Shown here piece after piece: positions 54,437-64,000 of a stretch of DNA of 64,000 nt. The notes beneath the pieces were generated by a model that saw only the letters and a program-made list of their open reading frames with translations, searched no databases and was not told the DNA's origin. The stretch is from Telmatactis stephensoni (Eukaryota > Cnidaria > Anthozoa > Actiniaria > Isophelliidae), in assembly GCA_029948255.1 (NCBI GenBank), contig JALIZF010001707.1, forward strand, positions 1-64,000. Direction: 5' to 3'. Within the stretch, counting starts at the first letter, position 1. Each line of letters starts with the position of its first letter. The position numbers and the translations under genes are program-made.

Positions 54437-56889
54437 TATAAAACAAGTTTTCATTTTTCCGGTACTCTAATAGATGCACAGATGACGTCCAAATGTGGTG
54501 AGAACAGCCATACCACTCCACTTCCACGTGGTATACTCTTTACTCACCACACCATAACGTAACATACCTACTGAGCACTGAGGTAGAATAAAGTGTAAGT
54601 TTAAATGAAAGATGCAGCCCTAGCAGCCTTAGGTTTAGGGCCATTTTTGACCATTTTGCAATATGTGGTTTTGAGCCTATTTAACCTTTTGCATGCTATA
54701 CATAGACATTTAATTAGGTTGATTTGGGCGAATTTTTTGCGTATTTTCCATAGCATTTGGGCTATAGCCTTTGGTTTTGGTCACGATTTTTGGGACATAT
54801 GTTTTCCACTCTCCTTGATCTCAACAGTGCACAACGTTAAGAATGTGAACAAAAGTATTTTATTACAATTCGGTCCTAGGGCAGAAATGGATTTTTCATA
54901 TAATATTGGCTCGGTGTTTTCTTTTTCTCCTCCTCGACAACTTTATTCTACGCGCGCAGTCAGTGAGAGATTCTATCATTGTGCAAGTTCTTGTAAGTGC
55001 TTGTAATGTCACAGCGATGACCTTCAAGTTTCTTTTACGAACAACTTCAAACATGCTCTTGGTTTCCATAACCAAACTCTGACGTCAGTATAGTTACCAT
55101 AGCAACCAATGACGTCATCCTAGGTAGCCTAAGCAACCAGTGGCGTCACTGTGATTACCACTAGCAACCACTGATATCTTTCCTATTCTTTCGGTACCAT
55201 CGAGTTTCTTGAGGATCAAATCCTCGGTGTTGGTCACCAAACACAGCCCATTCTGGTGTAACGGACATGTAATCTATCGAGGAAAACGTGGCTGAGCCTT
55301 GGCTTTCCTCGTAGGCTTTCATCTAGCATAAATTATAGACGACATGAGAAACGTAGACCACCTTTCTTTGGGCAATAGAAAATGTGCGCGCGTCTCTCAT
55401 GGAACTTTCAAGCACGAGCGACCAAAGCCTTGGAGGTGTAGCGAGTATCTCTCCATTTCAAGTGCTCTGTATCTTCTTGAGTGTTTATATATGTAACTGA
55501 TTATAAAATATTCGACACAACGCGCGCACGACTAGCTAACATTACATCTATAAAATGTTTTCTTTCTTTATAGCCTATTGCTTTGTAATGTCATGGCCCA
55601 GAAGCAACGGCAAAAGCACGGGAATTCAGTTACTGCTAGTAGGGTCAAACAGTGCGAGAGAACTAGCCAAGCCCTTGTGAAATGGTAGCCAATTCACTGA
55701 AGCCTATTCTAGTTCAATTTACATCGCTGATTTTCTAAAAATCATATATATTCTTACCAATTCATGGAATTTAGTGTAATCTATTCACGTATGCCACTGA
55801 TTGTTGATAAAGAACTGAAAAAGCGTAAAGATGTAATTATAATAAAGATAGAGATATGAAGGGAAAACAAAAAAGACGAATTGAAAAAGGAAACAAACAA
55901 ATAAATAAAGGAGAAAAAAGCCAAGAAACCAGATGACTTTTGCCAAGGAATCAAACTTCAGAAAAAAATAAAACTCGCTAAAATAAAAGTTCATGAAATT
56001 CTCTAAGAAAAGAAAGAAAGAAAGAAAAAGAAAAAAAAAGAAGAAAAGAAAAGAAAGTTAGATAATGAAGACAAAAGAAATAAAGAAAAACAACAACAAC
56101 AAAAAAAAAAAAAGACTTCAAAAAGATTGCCCTAACAAGGAATCGAACTCATGCCTTCAGATTGAAGTGCGCTCAACTTAACCATTGCGCCACGGGATAA
56201 CGTAATTTACACAACAATGGACAGCCAATTCACAGCCAATTCACAAGATATAAAAGATTATTTTGTTCTCCAAATCCCTCGGTAGACCAGCTAGCCTAGT
56301 GGTAAGGTTCAGTTATTTACGGCCTAGGATCCGACTGTTTCCTCCCTCTTTGACTGCGAAGCTCGTTGTGTTCTACTGGATAGCGTGGATGGGGCCGAAA
56401 TCTCCAGCCGTAACGTAAATCCATGCGATGATTCAGCGCTTTGTCTGGATGCATGGTCCATTTTTTGGAAAAAAAGAAAAAAAATTCAAACATTGCTTAA
56501 ATTTTAAACTAAAGGGCGCGTGTCAGTTCGATTCTCGTCGGAATAATTTTCTCTTTTTTTCTTTTTAATTCAATTTCTTTTTTCTTTTCCTTTCATTTTC
56601 TGTATTAAAGACCGACAAAATTTGTAAAAACACGAAATATTCATATTTTAGTAGCAGGAATCACTATAAGTTATAGCTCTGGTACTCCAGTTCTCTACAT
56701 GTTTTACCAACCTTTTTATTTGCCAGCAATAGACAGTTGGAATGTTCATGTTCACAAGCTAGATCATAGTCGGGTAGAAGGTCAGCAAGTTGTTGAACAA
56801 AACCTATCACCTGAGGCAAGACACATAATTTCACGTGACTGATGGAAAACTGTTTAGGTTGGACGGTTGACACTATACAAGCACTGAAG
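54437..56889. other. Intergenic, no gene supported
   Basis: The 133-residue frame at 54605-55006 is hydrophobic but has no recognisable domain and lies in T-rich sequence, so it is not called. A short GACGTCA/AGCAACCA repeat lies at 55080-55165, and a purine tract at about 55990-56120. A tRNA-like minus-strand sequence lies at about 56139-56207 (A-box GTGGCGCAATGGTTAAG, B-box GAGTTCGATTCC) with a poor anticodon arm. Confidence 0.45.
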
Positions 56890-56894
56890 CTGAA

Positions 56895-57075
56895 ACTTTT
56901 CTCCGAAACTTGCCTCAATGGCCGTTGCGAGACACGTTTCACAACGTATTGCACCGTGTAACATGGTCATTTAGTGAAACTTTCCCTGGGTCAGTTTCAC
57001 GAGACGGTTTCACGAAAAGTAGAACTACTCGTGAACAAGCTTCAGGACGAAATTTCAGCGTGTAACACCCCTTAT
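56895..57075. mobile_element. Partial copy of the 11694-12038 MITE
   Basis: Shares AACTTGCCTCAATGGCCGTT, TTTCACGAGACGGTTTCACG and GGACGAAATTTCAGCGTGTA with the intron 1 element of gene A; the right terminus is truncated. Confidence 0.72.
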
Positions 57076-57094
57076 GAAAAGCGTCCCCCTCTCT

Positions 57095-57245
57095 CCATCA
57101 GTGCTCCGTTTTAAGGGCCGGTATTTAAAGCTAATTAAAGCTACACGGAAAGGAAAGAAGTCGAAACAAGGATGTGATATCAAACTGAGAATCGCACTCG
57201 GGACCAAAGGCCACGCACTAACCAACTGTTCCATCCTTGCTCCTT
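57095..57245 (-). mobile_element. Partial inverted copy of the tRNA-like part of 53870-54436
   Basis: Reads in reverse through ATCAGTGCTCCGTTTTAAGG, GCTACACGGAAAGGAAAGAA and the tRNA-like head (CCAACTGTTCCATCCTTG). It shows the family has more members than the two direct copies. Confidence 0.8.
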
Positions 57246-58376
57246 AAATGTTCCTTATGTTTCCAAATCTAGGCAAACTTTGGCCACCGTAACATACTAC
57301 ACACGCCGTCGAATGGTGCACACTTGAGAGACACGGCTCTCTCATGGGCCTCAAGTGGAGGCATGCATTGTGCTAATAAAATCGTCACCAGAAAACGGTC
57401 AAATATTTCTACTTTACCTCATGATGCCATGGTACACTGGACATCGTTAGTGATGACGCTTTGGACTCACCACAGTACGTCACTCCCTAAAATATGTAGA
57501 ACAGAGGCAATCAGGTGTTTTAACTATGGTACGTTAGTCTTCTCTCCTCTCTTTTCCTCTCCCTCATCTCGTCTCGTCTCCTCCCCTCTCCTCTATAGCT
57601 CCTCGCGCCTCCTCCCAAAACTTTCACATGCCCTCCCAAAACGCCCCCCCCCCCCCCTCCAATTTTTTGAAATTGCGTTCTAAAGATTGAATAAATAAAA
57701 ACGTTTGGTTTCTTTTTTGTCTACTTTTTTATTCTGGTCGCCCCAAAATTCCATGGGTGCCCACCCAATTCCAAGGTCCTCACTACGCCCCTGGCCCACA
57801 GTTATGATTATCATTCATGCCACCACCCCCACTGGCAATCAAACCTTTTCCTTACCTTGACCTCTATGAAGTCTGGTTTACCAAGAGACACAAGATCAGC
57901 ATAATTATTCTGAATTTCTTTCTGATTGGTTAACAGTAATTATTAGGCGGGAAAATCGAATTATGCACGTGGAAATTTTTATCAGCAAAAAGGAATGTTT
58001 ACAACTATAGGGAGGTGAGACAACTGAATGAATTATAATTGATACGCGTATACTGCACGCTTTGGCGAAGCTGAATTGGCTACACTTGAGTCACAATTCA
58101 ATATCAAAGTTTTTGCTGTTCTCAGCCAAAATAATAAAAAAGGAATCTTGTACATTCTAGAACAATCGAATTTCTCTCATTTTTACTAAAATTGAGCCAA
58201 TCCGACTCTCACACGAGAAATCCATAAAATTTCCTTCAACTGCACTTAACATCGGTTTGGATAGCACTGATGTTCGACCAATCAGAAAGCGAGGTAATTT
58301 ATTCAGTTGTGTCTCTCGCTTCCCCTCACCTCCCCGGTGAAACTTTTCATCCTTTGCGTAGAAAACATCGTTTGTC
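57246..58376. other. Intergenic, C/T-rich stretch at 57530-57660
   Basis: The pyrimidine tract (CTCCTCCCCTCTCC-like) and a C-run near 57643-57656 are the only features seen. Open frames here are low-complexity. Confidence 0.45.
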
Positions 58377-58811
58377 TTAAGCCCGCCGAACACGTTGAGA
58401 AACTATGAGGAAACTGCCACGCGAGGCACTTTTATCACCGTGTGCTCTTTTTTGTTTGATATTTTTGGCCTCGCGTAGCCGTCTGCGGTGAAAAATCGTC
58501 TGAGCTAAGTGCCTCGCGTGGTAGTTTCCTCACGCAGTTTCTCAACGGGTGCGGCGCGGGCTTAAGTCTGGTTCTCACAGCTAGCATAAGCACAAGCAGT
58601 ATATGCAGACTCAGTAATGTCCACTGCGTTGAGAAACTGCGTGGGGAAACTGCCACGCGTGGTACTTAGCTCAGACGATTTCTCGTCGCAGACGTTGCAT
58701 CTTTGGCTACGCGAGGCCAAAAATACCAAACAAAAAAGAGCACACGGTGAGAAAAGTGCGTCGAGTGGCAGTTTCCTCACACAGTTTCTCAATGTGTGCG
58801 GCCGGCTTAAC
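58377..58811. mobile_element. Two related palindromic MITEs, TTAA-flanked
   Basis: Element one (58377-58566) runs from TTAAGCCCGCCG to GGCGCGGGCTTAA with long inner pairing (GTTGAGAAACT, CTGCCACGCGAGGCAC). Element two (about 58619-58811) is a diverged copy in the opposite orientation ending GGCCGGCTTAA. TTAA at the ends fits piggyBac-like or Kolobok-like target sites. Open frames on both strands across this region are shadows of the palindromes. Confidence 0.78.
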
Positions 58812-59084
58812 CTTTGGATAAATGATGGCGTTATTATCCATAGATCAGCGGACTCCACCTCCTCTGCCCTCTCCTCCCCCCCTCCCCTCCCTGCCAGCCC
58901 GCACCTACCCACACCCCCCGTACATAAAATATCTTTGCACATTTTTAAAATGACAATGCAGTATAGCGAATGTAAAGAAGTTGACAAGAATACTATCAAG
59001 CCATTTGTATCGTTGGAATTATTTGATTTTATGATTTTGTACAGCTTTTTTAAAGTCAAGGTATTATGACGTAATCGACGTTAA

Positions 59085-59362
59085 CAAGAGACCATAATAC
59101 TAAGAGAGCGAAGCTCAGTATTGATGTCTGTGCCATGTTCGTGGCGGCTAAGGCTATTTTTAGTAACTTCGCCATCGCGCGCGCAAGTCCCTCCACCAAT
59201 AGAATTTGATTTTTGACGTGCGCGCGGACGGGACCGTTTGAATTCTATTGTCTAAGAGCCTTGCGCGCGCGATGGCGAAGTTACTAAAAATAGCCTTAGC
59301 CGCCACGAACATGGCACAGACATCAATACTGAGCTTCGCTCTCTTAGTATTATGGTCTCTTG
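59085..59362. mobile_element. Very young MITE, ~103-bp near-identical TIRs
   Basis: The first ~103 bp (starting CAAGAGACCATAATACTAAG) and the inverted last ~103 bp match with no mismatch that I can see, including the GCCATCGCGCGCGCAAG inner end. ACGTTAA flanks both sides (59078-59084, 59363-59369). Identity of the arms implies recent insertion or foldback replication. Confidence 0.9.
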
Positions 59363-59681
59363 ACGTTAATTGGTTAATTAGTGCTAATTGGAAGTCTGTT
59401 CGAATACCAATTATCCAATTATCTCATTATGAGTTCTTCCACACTCTGAGTGGAACGGTTGTACATTTTTGGTGAGCGAAAAAAAGATACAAGTTACTGT
59501 TCAAATCGTGAAAAAATCGCAAGAATTATTGAACATGAACGTAATTGGATTCCCTGGTTTATACATCTGTAAGTAAAATAGTTTTCTTGCTGATTTTTCT
59601 AGAGGTTTTTAGGACGTGCGACTCGTTAGCGCGCGCAGTACTTCTAGAACGCATTCTAATCAAAATTTCTTTCTTCTAGAA

Positions 59682-62600
59682 ATGGAGAGGTACAGACAAA
59701 AGAGGCGCACTCGCCGTACCGGCCCGCGTCCCCAAGGAGGTGTGGCTAGACGTTCGAATGCGTTTCTAAATGCACTTGTCTTCTGTATTTGGAGTTATCC
59801 AGTTGACAAGAACGACGATGATGATGGTAAGATTCTTTTAAAATTGTTTTGAATATGCTAAAACCTACTGGAAAATAGAAGAAGATATTTAACCTACTCG
59901 CATGGACTTTTATATTTTTGAATACCAAAACATAAAAAAGAAAAGCTTTAAAAACGTTTAAAAAAATTCACTAGGTAGATGACGTCATCAATGGAACACC
60001 AATTAGAACAATGACGTCATCATTTAAGTGCCAATTAGAAATTTAATGAGAATTTTAATTAATTTTAATTAGTTTTCGATATATTTAGGCTGAGTTCGAA
60101 CCATATACAAGCCAGATAAATAAAGTTTCATTGGAAAGAATTAGTCAGCCATGTTGGATAGATTATATCCTAATCATAATCTTTATTGAGGGTAAAACCA
60201 AAACACATTAAGCGATTTTCATTAGGACCCTATCATGACAAGGCCTTTTTGAAATCTTTTGTCTTTAGTGCCTTATGTGCCAACTCAGGAATCCACAAGC
60301 GAACCTGTTTCTAAGGAGATAGAAAGCAGCAAAGATCAGATTTTCTTTAGAAGAACGAACCATGAACCGCATCAAGGAACTAATAAAGGACCAGATAGTC
60401 CTGGTGCTCTCACTAAGACCAAGAAAAAGGCTGAAGCTAAAAGCAAGAAGAACAAAGATCAGCTCAGCAACAACAAGAAGAAATCCAGCTTTAAATGGCC
60501 TTGGTCTAAGAAGGAAGACGACAAGAAGAAAATGGAGATTGAACTTGTCCCTGACACTTTCGTGCACTTAGACGGTTTTACTGGACTAAGGGGTCAAGCA
60601 GTCAAAGACTGCGTCCAGCAAAGCCAGTCAGTGTGCGCTAAGTTGTCTGCGAGTTTCACCTCTCAGAATTCATCAACTTCCAAACTGGAACCTAAAGAAC
60701 AATCACTTGTGAGAACCAGCCAGGACAGACTGTCCACTCCATCCAGTCACTGGGTATGTAGTGACGGTTCGTTGTTTAGTTTGGTTGGATTGATATATAT
60801 ATCGATTGATTGGTCCGTTGGTAGGTTGGTCAGTGGTTGGTTGGTTGGTCAGTTGGTGGTTGGTTGGTTGGTTGATTGGTTGGTCAGTGGTTGGTAGGTT
60901 GGTTGGTCAGTTGGTGGTTGTTTGCTTGTTTGTTTGGTCAGTGGTTGGTTGGTTGGTCAGTTGGTGGTTGGTTGGTTGGTCAGTTGATGGTTGGTTGGTT
61001 TGTCAATCAGTCTGTGGTTGGTAGGTTGGTTGGTGGTTGGTTGGTTGGGCAGTCAGTCGGTCAGTAAGTGGTTAGTTGGTCAGTGGTTGGTTGGTTGGCT
61101 GGTTGGGTGGTTGGCTGGTTGGTTGGTTGGTTGGTTGGTAGATTGGTCGGTAGTTGGTTGGTTGGTTGGTCGGCCGGTCAGTCGGTGGTTGGTTGGTTGG
61201 TTGGTTGGTTGGTTGATTGATTGGTTGGTTGGTTGGTTGGTTGGTTGGTTGGTTGGTTTGTGATTGGTTGGTTGGTTGTTCGTTTGATGGTTGGTTGTTT
61301 GGATGGTCGATGATTGGTTGGTTGGTTGATCACTTAGTTTGTTGGTTGGTAAGTTTGTTTGTTTGGTTTGGAGGCTAACTAGTGTGGCAAGTTTGTGGGA
61401 CTGTTTGTTCAATGAATGGTTCATTGACCAATCGGCTTCATTGGAATTTAGCTTGGGTGTGGGTAAAAAGATGATTACTTGGTTAATCAACAAGGTGGAT
61501 AATTGTTTGGTTTGACCATGTTTTCTTGTTTGTTCCTCAATAACGATGTTTTATTCTGTCCTTTCTCTAGACTGTATCCAGTTTGACATCCCAATGTACT
61601 TTGAGTAGTTTGCCGTCAAGTACTTTGGACAGTTTAGATACGCTGTTTAGCATGCCTTCATTAATGTCAATCGATGAGAAAGACCTTCCACAGCAAACAG
61701 TAGAAAATATGCAAAATCAATCATTGTTCAAGTGGGGTCCACTTCCATTATCTAGTGTTAGTTCTTCCGATGTTAACTCAACGAGCGACAGTGAGGACGA
61801 CATCTCTAGTGATGACAAACTAGAATCAGCTTACAATGTCATTCCTGAAGCATTGTACGCACTCATAAAGCGTACTCTAAACCTTGGAGTTCCCCAACTT
61901 GCCATTGAAGCCCCACTCTCTCTAACAGCTGGAGTCAGCAACCCAGGATCAACTGGGCTAAAGCCTGCAGGTAATAGACATGTATCATACCTGTGTAATT
62001 TAAATCAGTCATAATGTTGCCATTCTCGTGATTAAATAAATATTTCATTATTGTTTTCGTCAGATCCAGATCCAAAACCCATCCCCAGCCTGCACAAGCT
62101 GCACACTGAGGGTATGCCCGAGGACCAGACTGTTGAGTCGTCTTTGGATGATGGCAAGTCAGTAGAGAAATCAATCTCGCCCAGCTCTAGTCATGTCAAG
62201 GTTAACGTCGTGAACACCAGCAACAAGCAAATATCAAAAGGAGCACTAAAACCAACAGTACATGACATAAAAATGGATGACAACGAAATCTCACTTGGTC
62301 ATGACGAGAAGAGCGCATCCATTTTAGATCTCTTATCCATGTGTAGCTATGACAGCATCGATGATGGGGACATCAGTGAAGCATTACACCCAGCTTCAAA
62401 GTCAGAGACGCAGGTTAAGAACATGGCCGAAGAAAAGGTCATGAGAGAAAAGACATCAAGAGAGTCGCTGTTGGAACTACTGTCCATCTGTAGTTATAAC
62501 AGCAATGATGATGACAAGACAACCAGCATGGAAGCACCAAAAGCAGCTGAAGAGCCAGAAGTACAGGTTGATGAAGTCTTGTTAGAATTGAATGTCAAGA

Positions 62601-62782
62601 AATCAGAGAAGTTATCTTTGGAGGATGACGCAAGTGTTTGTCATGACCATATCACTGCCAACAACAAGAACACCAGCAACGAGGAAGCAACTACAGAGGT
62701 GCAGGAATTGAAGACGGAGGAAACCGCAGCAGTTGATTCAGGAGTCATCTCTGCCAACCCCTCAGAAATAACTGGGCTGTGA
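59682..62782 (+). CDS. Gene C: lysine/serine-rich, probably disordered protein of unknown function
   Basis: Exons 59682-59826, 60269-60753, 61571-61970 and 62064-62782 join in phase (1, 0, 1) to 1749 nt, 582 aa. I do not recognise a domain. The N terminus is Arg-rich ([20 protein letters not shown]) and exon 1 ends in an Asp run. A Lys-rich block (about 98-136) contains [12 protein letters not shown]. Exon 3 is Ser/Asp-rich. Exon 4 holds two copies of a motif, [13 protein letters not shown] at about 429-441 and [13 protein letters not shown] at about 478-490, each followed by acidic residues. There is no signal peptide or transmembrane segment, so an intracellular or nuclear place is inferred. 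Donors GATG|GTAAGA, CTGG|GTATGT and GCAG|GTAATA and pyrimidine-tract acceptors support the model. The gene may begin further upstream, because an acceptor-like CTTCTAG precedes the ATG. Confidence 0.72.
60828..61365. repeat. GGTT-rich microsatellite/minisatellite in gene C intron 2
   Basis: About 540 bp of degenerate GGTTGGTTGGTC and CAGTTGGTGG words. It yields long Gly-Trp-Leu-Val or Pro-Thr-Asn-Gln frames on both strands, which are artefacts. Confidence 0.92.
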
Positions 62783-63199
62783 TGGTCTCTGGCATTGTAA
62801 CAGTTTACACACCATTTTATTAACCTCTCCTTTTTTATCAACTAAACTATTTTCTGAAAACAAATCTGATGTAATACTATTATATTAGCTCTGATATACT
62901 GAAACTTACAAATCTGACCGCTACTGAAATCTCACGTGATCTTTTCGAAAATATCTGACCTGTGTGAAATATTGCTCGATTTTCCATCGAGAAGCTTAAA
63001 CTTTGAACAACGAATATAAAATGGTGATGACTAATAGTGGAGTGATCATTAATTAATTAGAATCATGCAAGAGGGAATTATGAAAGGGAAACGACTGCTT
63101 AGAAAGTGCATGCTAATGGTGTGAAATAGTAGGACGCAGCATGGCAGATTTTGGAGTCATATATAAATATCGATTACCATTTCAATGACCATTATATAA
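62783..63199. other. Gene C 3' flank, nothing recognised
   Basis: AT-rich. A canonical AATAAA polyadenylation signal was not seen within about 200 bp of the stop codon; AATATAAAA occurs near 63011. Confidence 0.4.
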
Positions 63200-63772
63200 C
63201 AGGGGTGGATCCAGCTTTTTTAAAGAGGGGGTTCGTTTATTTTTTTAAAACGAAATATATTGATAATAAACTTACAAAGCACGCGCGCAGGAGGAGCAAG
63301 GATGACACAGTTGGTTAGAGCGCGGCTTTCGGTGCGAGAGGTCCCGAGTTCGATCTCAAGTGACTTCACATCCTTGTTTCGACTTCTTTCCTTTCCGTGT
63401 AGCTTTAAATAGCTTTAAATACCCTTAAAACGGGGCACTGATGGAGAGGGGTGATAGAGGGCGCACCTTCGAACGCTTGATACATGGCTCGAGAGACTGG
63501 TAACCACTCCCCGGGATTTCGAAGTAAAACAGCCTTTGCCTTTTGCGTGTGTGACTTTTCCCGCCACCACAGGCTTCCCGGCTCCAAAACGATTAAAGTA
63601 GCAGACGCGCGTGGTGTGCTGGTTTTCCCGCCACAAATACTACGTACCACAGCCTTCCTGACCCAGAAACGATTGATGAAAAACGTCTATATTATATTCA
63701 AGAAAAGCTTTCACCGTCGTCCAAAAGGGGGGTGCGTCCGCACCCAACGCACCTCCCCTGGATCCGCACCTG
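63200..63772. mobile_element. CAGGGGCGGATCC-family element, copy 2
   Basis: Same orientation as, and highly similar to, 53870-54436, including the tRNA-like segment (about 63299-63376). It starts CAGGGGTGGATCCAGC and ends GATCCGCACCTG. Left flank TATAA and right flank AGTTT do not match each other but match the opposite flanks of copy 1. Confidence 0.88.
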
Positions 63773-63905
63773 AGTTTGTATTGTTAGTTAGTCTTTGAGG
63801 ATTTGCTAAGCTAGTATCCTTTTTATTCAAAGGGTTTGTATTGTTAGTCTTTGAGGATTTGCTAAGCTAGTATCCTTTTTATTCAAAGAGTTTGTATTGT
63901 TAGTT
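63773..63905. repeat. ~57-bp tandem array (right part)
   Basis: Two and a half units of the same repeat as 53390-53869, starting AGTTTGTATTGTTAG directly at the transposon edge. Confidence 0.9.
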
Positions 63906-63909
63906 ATAG

Positions 63910-63980
63910 AGCCTCAAAGTGAACAAAGACTTGAATCCCAGCAACAGGCAGCAACAGTGGTACCAAGCCTACGAAAACAG
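63910..63980 (+). CDS. Possible internal exon (Gln-rich)
   Basis: After TTATAG the frame reads EPQSEQRLESQQQAATVVPS and then LRKQ, with donor ACAG|GTAAAA; phases are 1 at the start and 0 at the end. Composition resembles gene C. If part of gene C it would have to replace or follow its stop-containing exon. It could equally be an exon of a neighbouring gene that continues past the window. Confidence 0.35.
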
Positions 63981-64000
63981 GTAAAAATATAAGATAAGAT

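Noticed and set aside
54605..55006. 133-residue hydrophobic open frame
   Set aside because: No recognisable domain, T-rich base composition that generates Leu/Phe/Ile codons, no supporting splice or promoter features. Kept as an unlikely possibility only.
58435..59069. Overlapping 150-165-residue frames on both strands
   Set aside because: They follow the palindromic MITEs at 58377-58811; mirror-image frames on opposite strands are expected from inverted repeats.
60806..61493. Long open frames rich in Gly-Trp-Leu-Val (plus) or Pro-Thr-Asn-Gln (minus)
   Set aside because: They translate the GGTT-rich intron repeat and shift freely between frames without stops.

Overview
This is intron-rich, AT-rich, repeat-dense eukaryotic DNA from an early-branching metazoan. 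I favour a sponge (Porifera), with a cnidarian as the alternative. The case rests on a receptor tyrosine kinase with scavenger-receptor (SRCR) ectodomains, a secreted cysteine-repeat protein combined with a WSC-like and a fibronectin type II domain, phase-1 exon shuffling, and many small inverted-repeat transposons. No species is asserted. Exons were assembled by hand from splice sites, reading frame, intron phase and domain continuity; no transcript data were available.

Layout. 1-2346 is an AT-rich satellite. 2350-7116 looks like one large non-autonomous DNA transposon (matching 11-bp ends) carrying its own 153-bp tandem array. 7.1-9.2 kb is short repeats and palindromic MITEs. 9221-18201 (+) is gene A, a five-exon secreted galaxin-like/WSC-like/FN2 protein of about 537 aa. 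20451-36002 (-) is gene B, a 16-exon, roughly 878-aa receptor tyrosine kinase: signal peptide, three SRCR domains, one FN3 domain, one transmembrane helix and a complete kinase domain. A and B are convergent, about 2.2 kb apart, with LINE remnants between them and inside gene B. 36-54 kb has no gene I can support; it is a nest of MITEs, foldback elements, tRNA-like retroposons and short arrays. 59682-62782 (+) is gene C, a four-exon, roughly 582-aa low-complexity protein of unknown function. A possible further exon lies at the right edge (63910-63980).

Genes A and B are both built from single-exon modules joined by phase-1 introns, the signature of domain shuffling. Gene B should sense an extracellular ligand through SRCR/FN3 modules and signal by tyrosine phosphorylation. 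Gene A should be an extracellular or matrix protein. Nothing in the sequence shows that they act together.

The two most unusual observations are the SRCR-FN3 receptor kinase architecture, and two copies of one transposon (53870-54436 and 63200-63772) whose target-site duplications match only if their outer flanks are exchanged. The latter suggests that the 8.8-kb block carrying gene C was integrated by homologous recombination between transposon copies.
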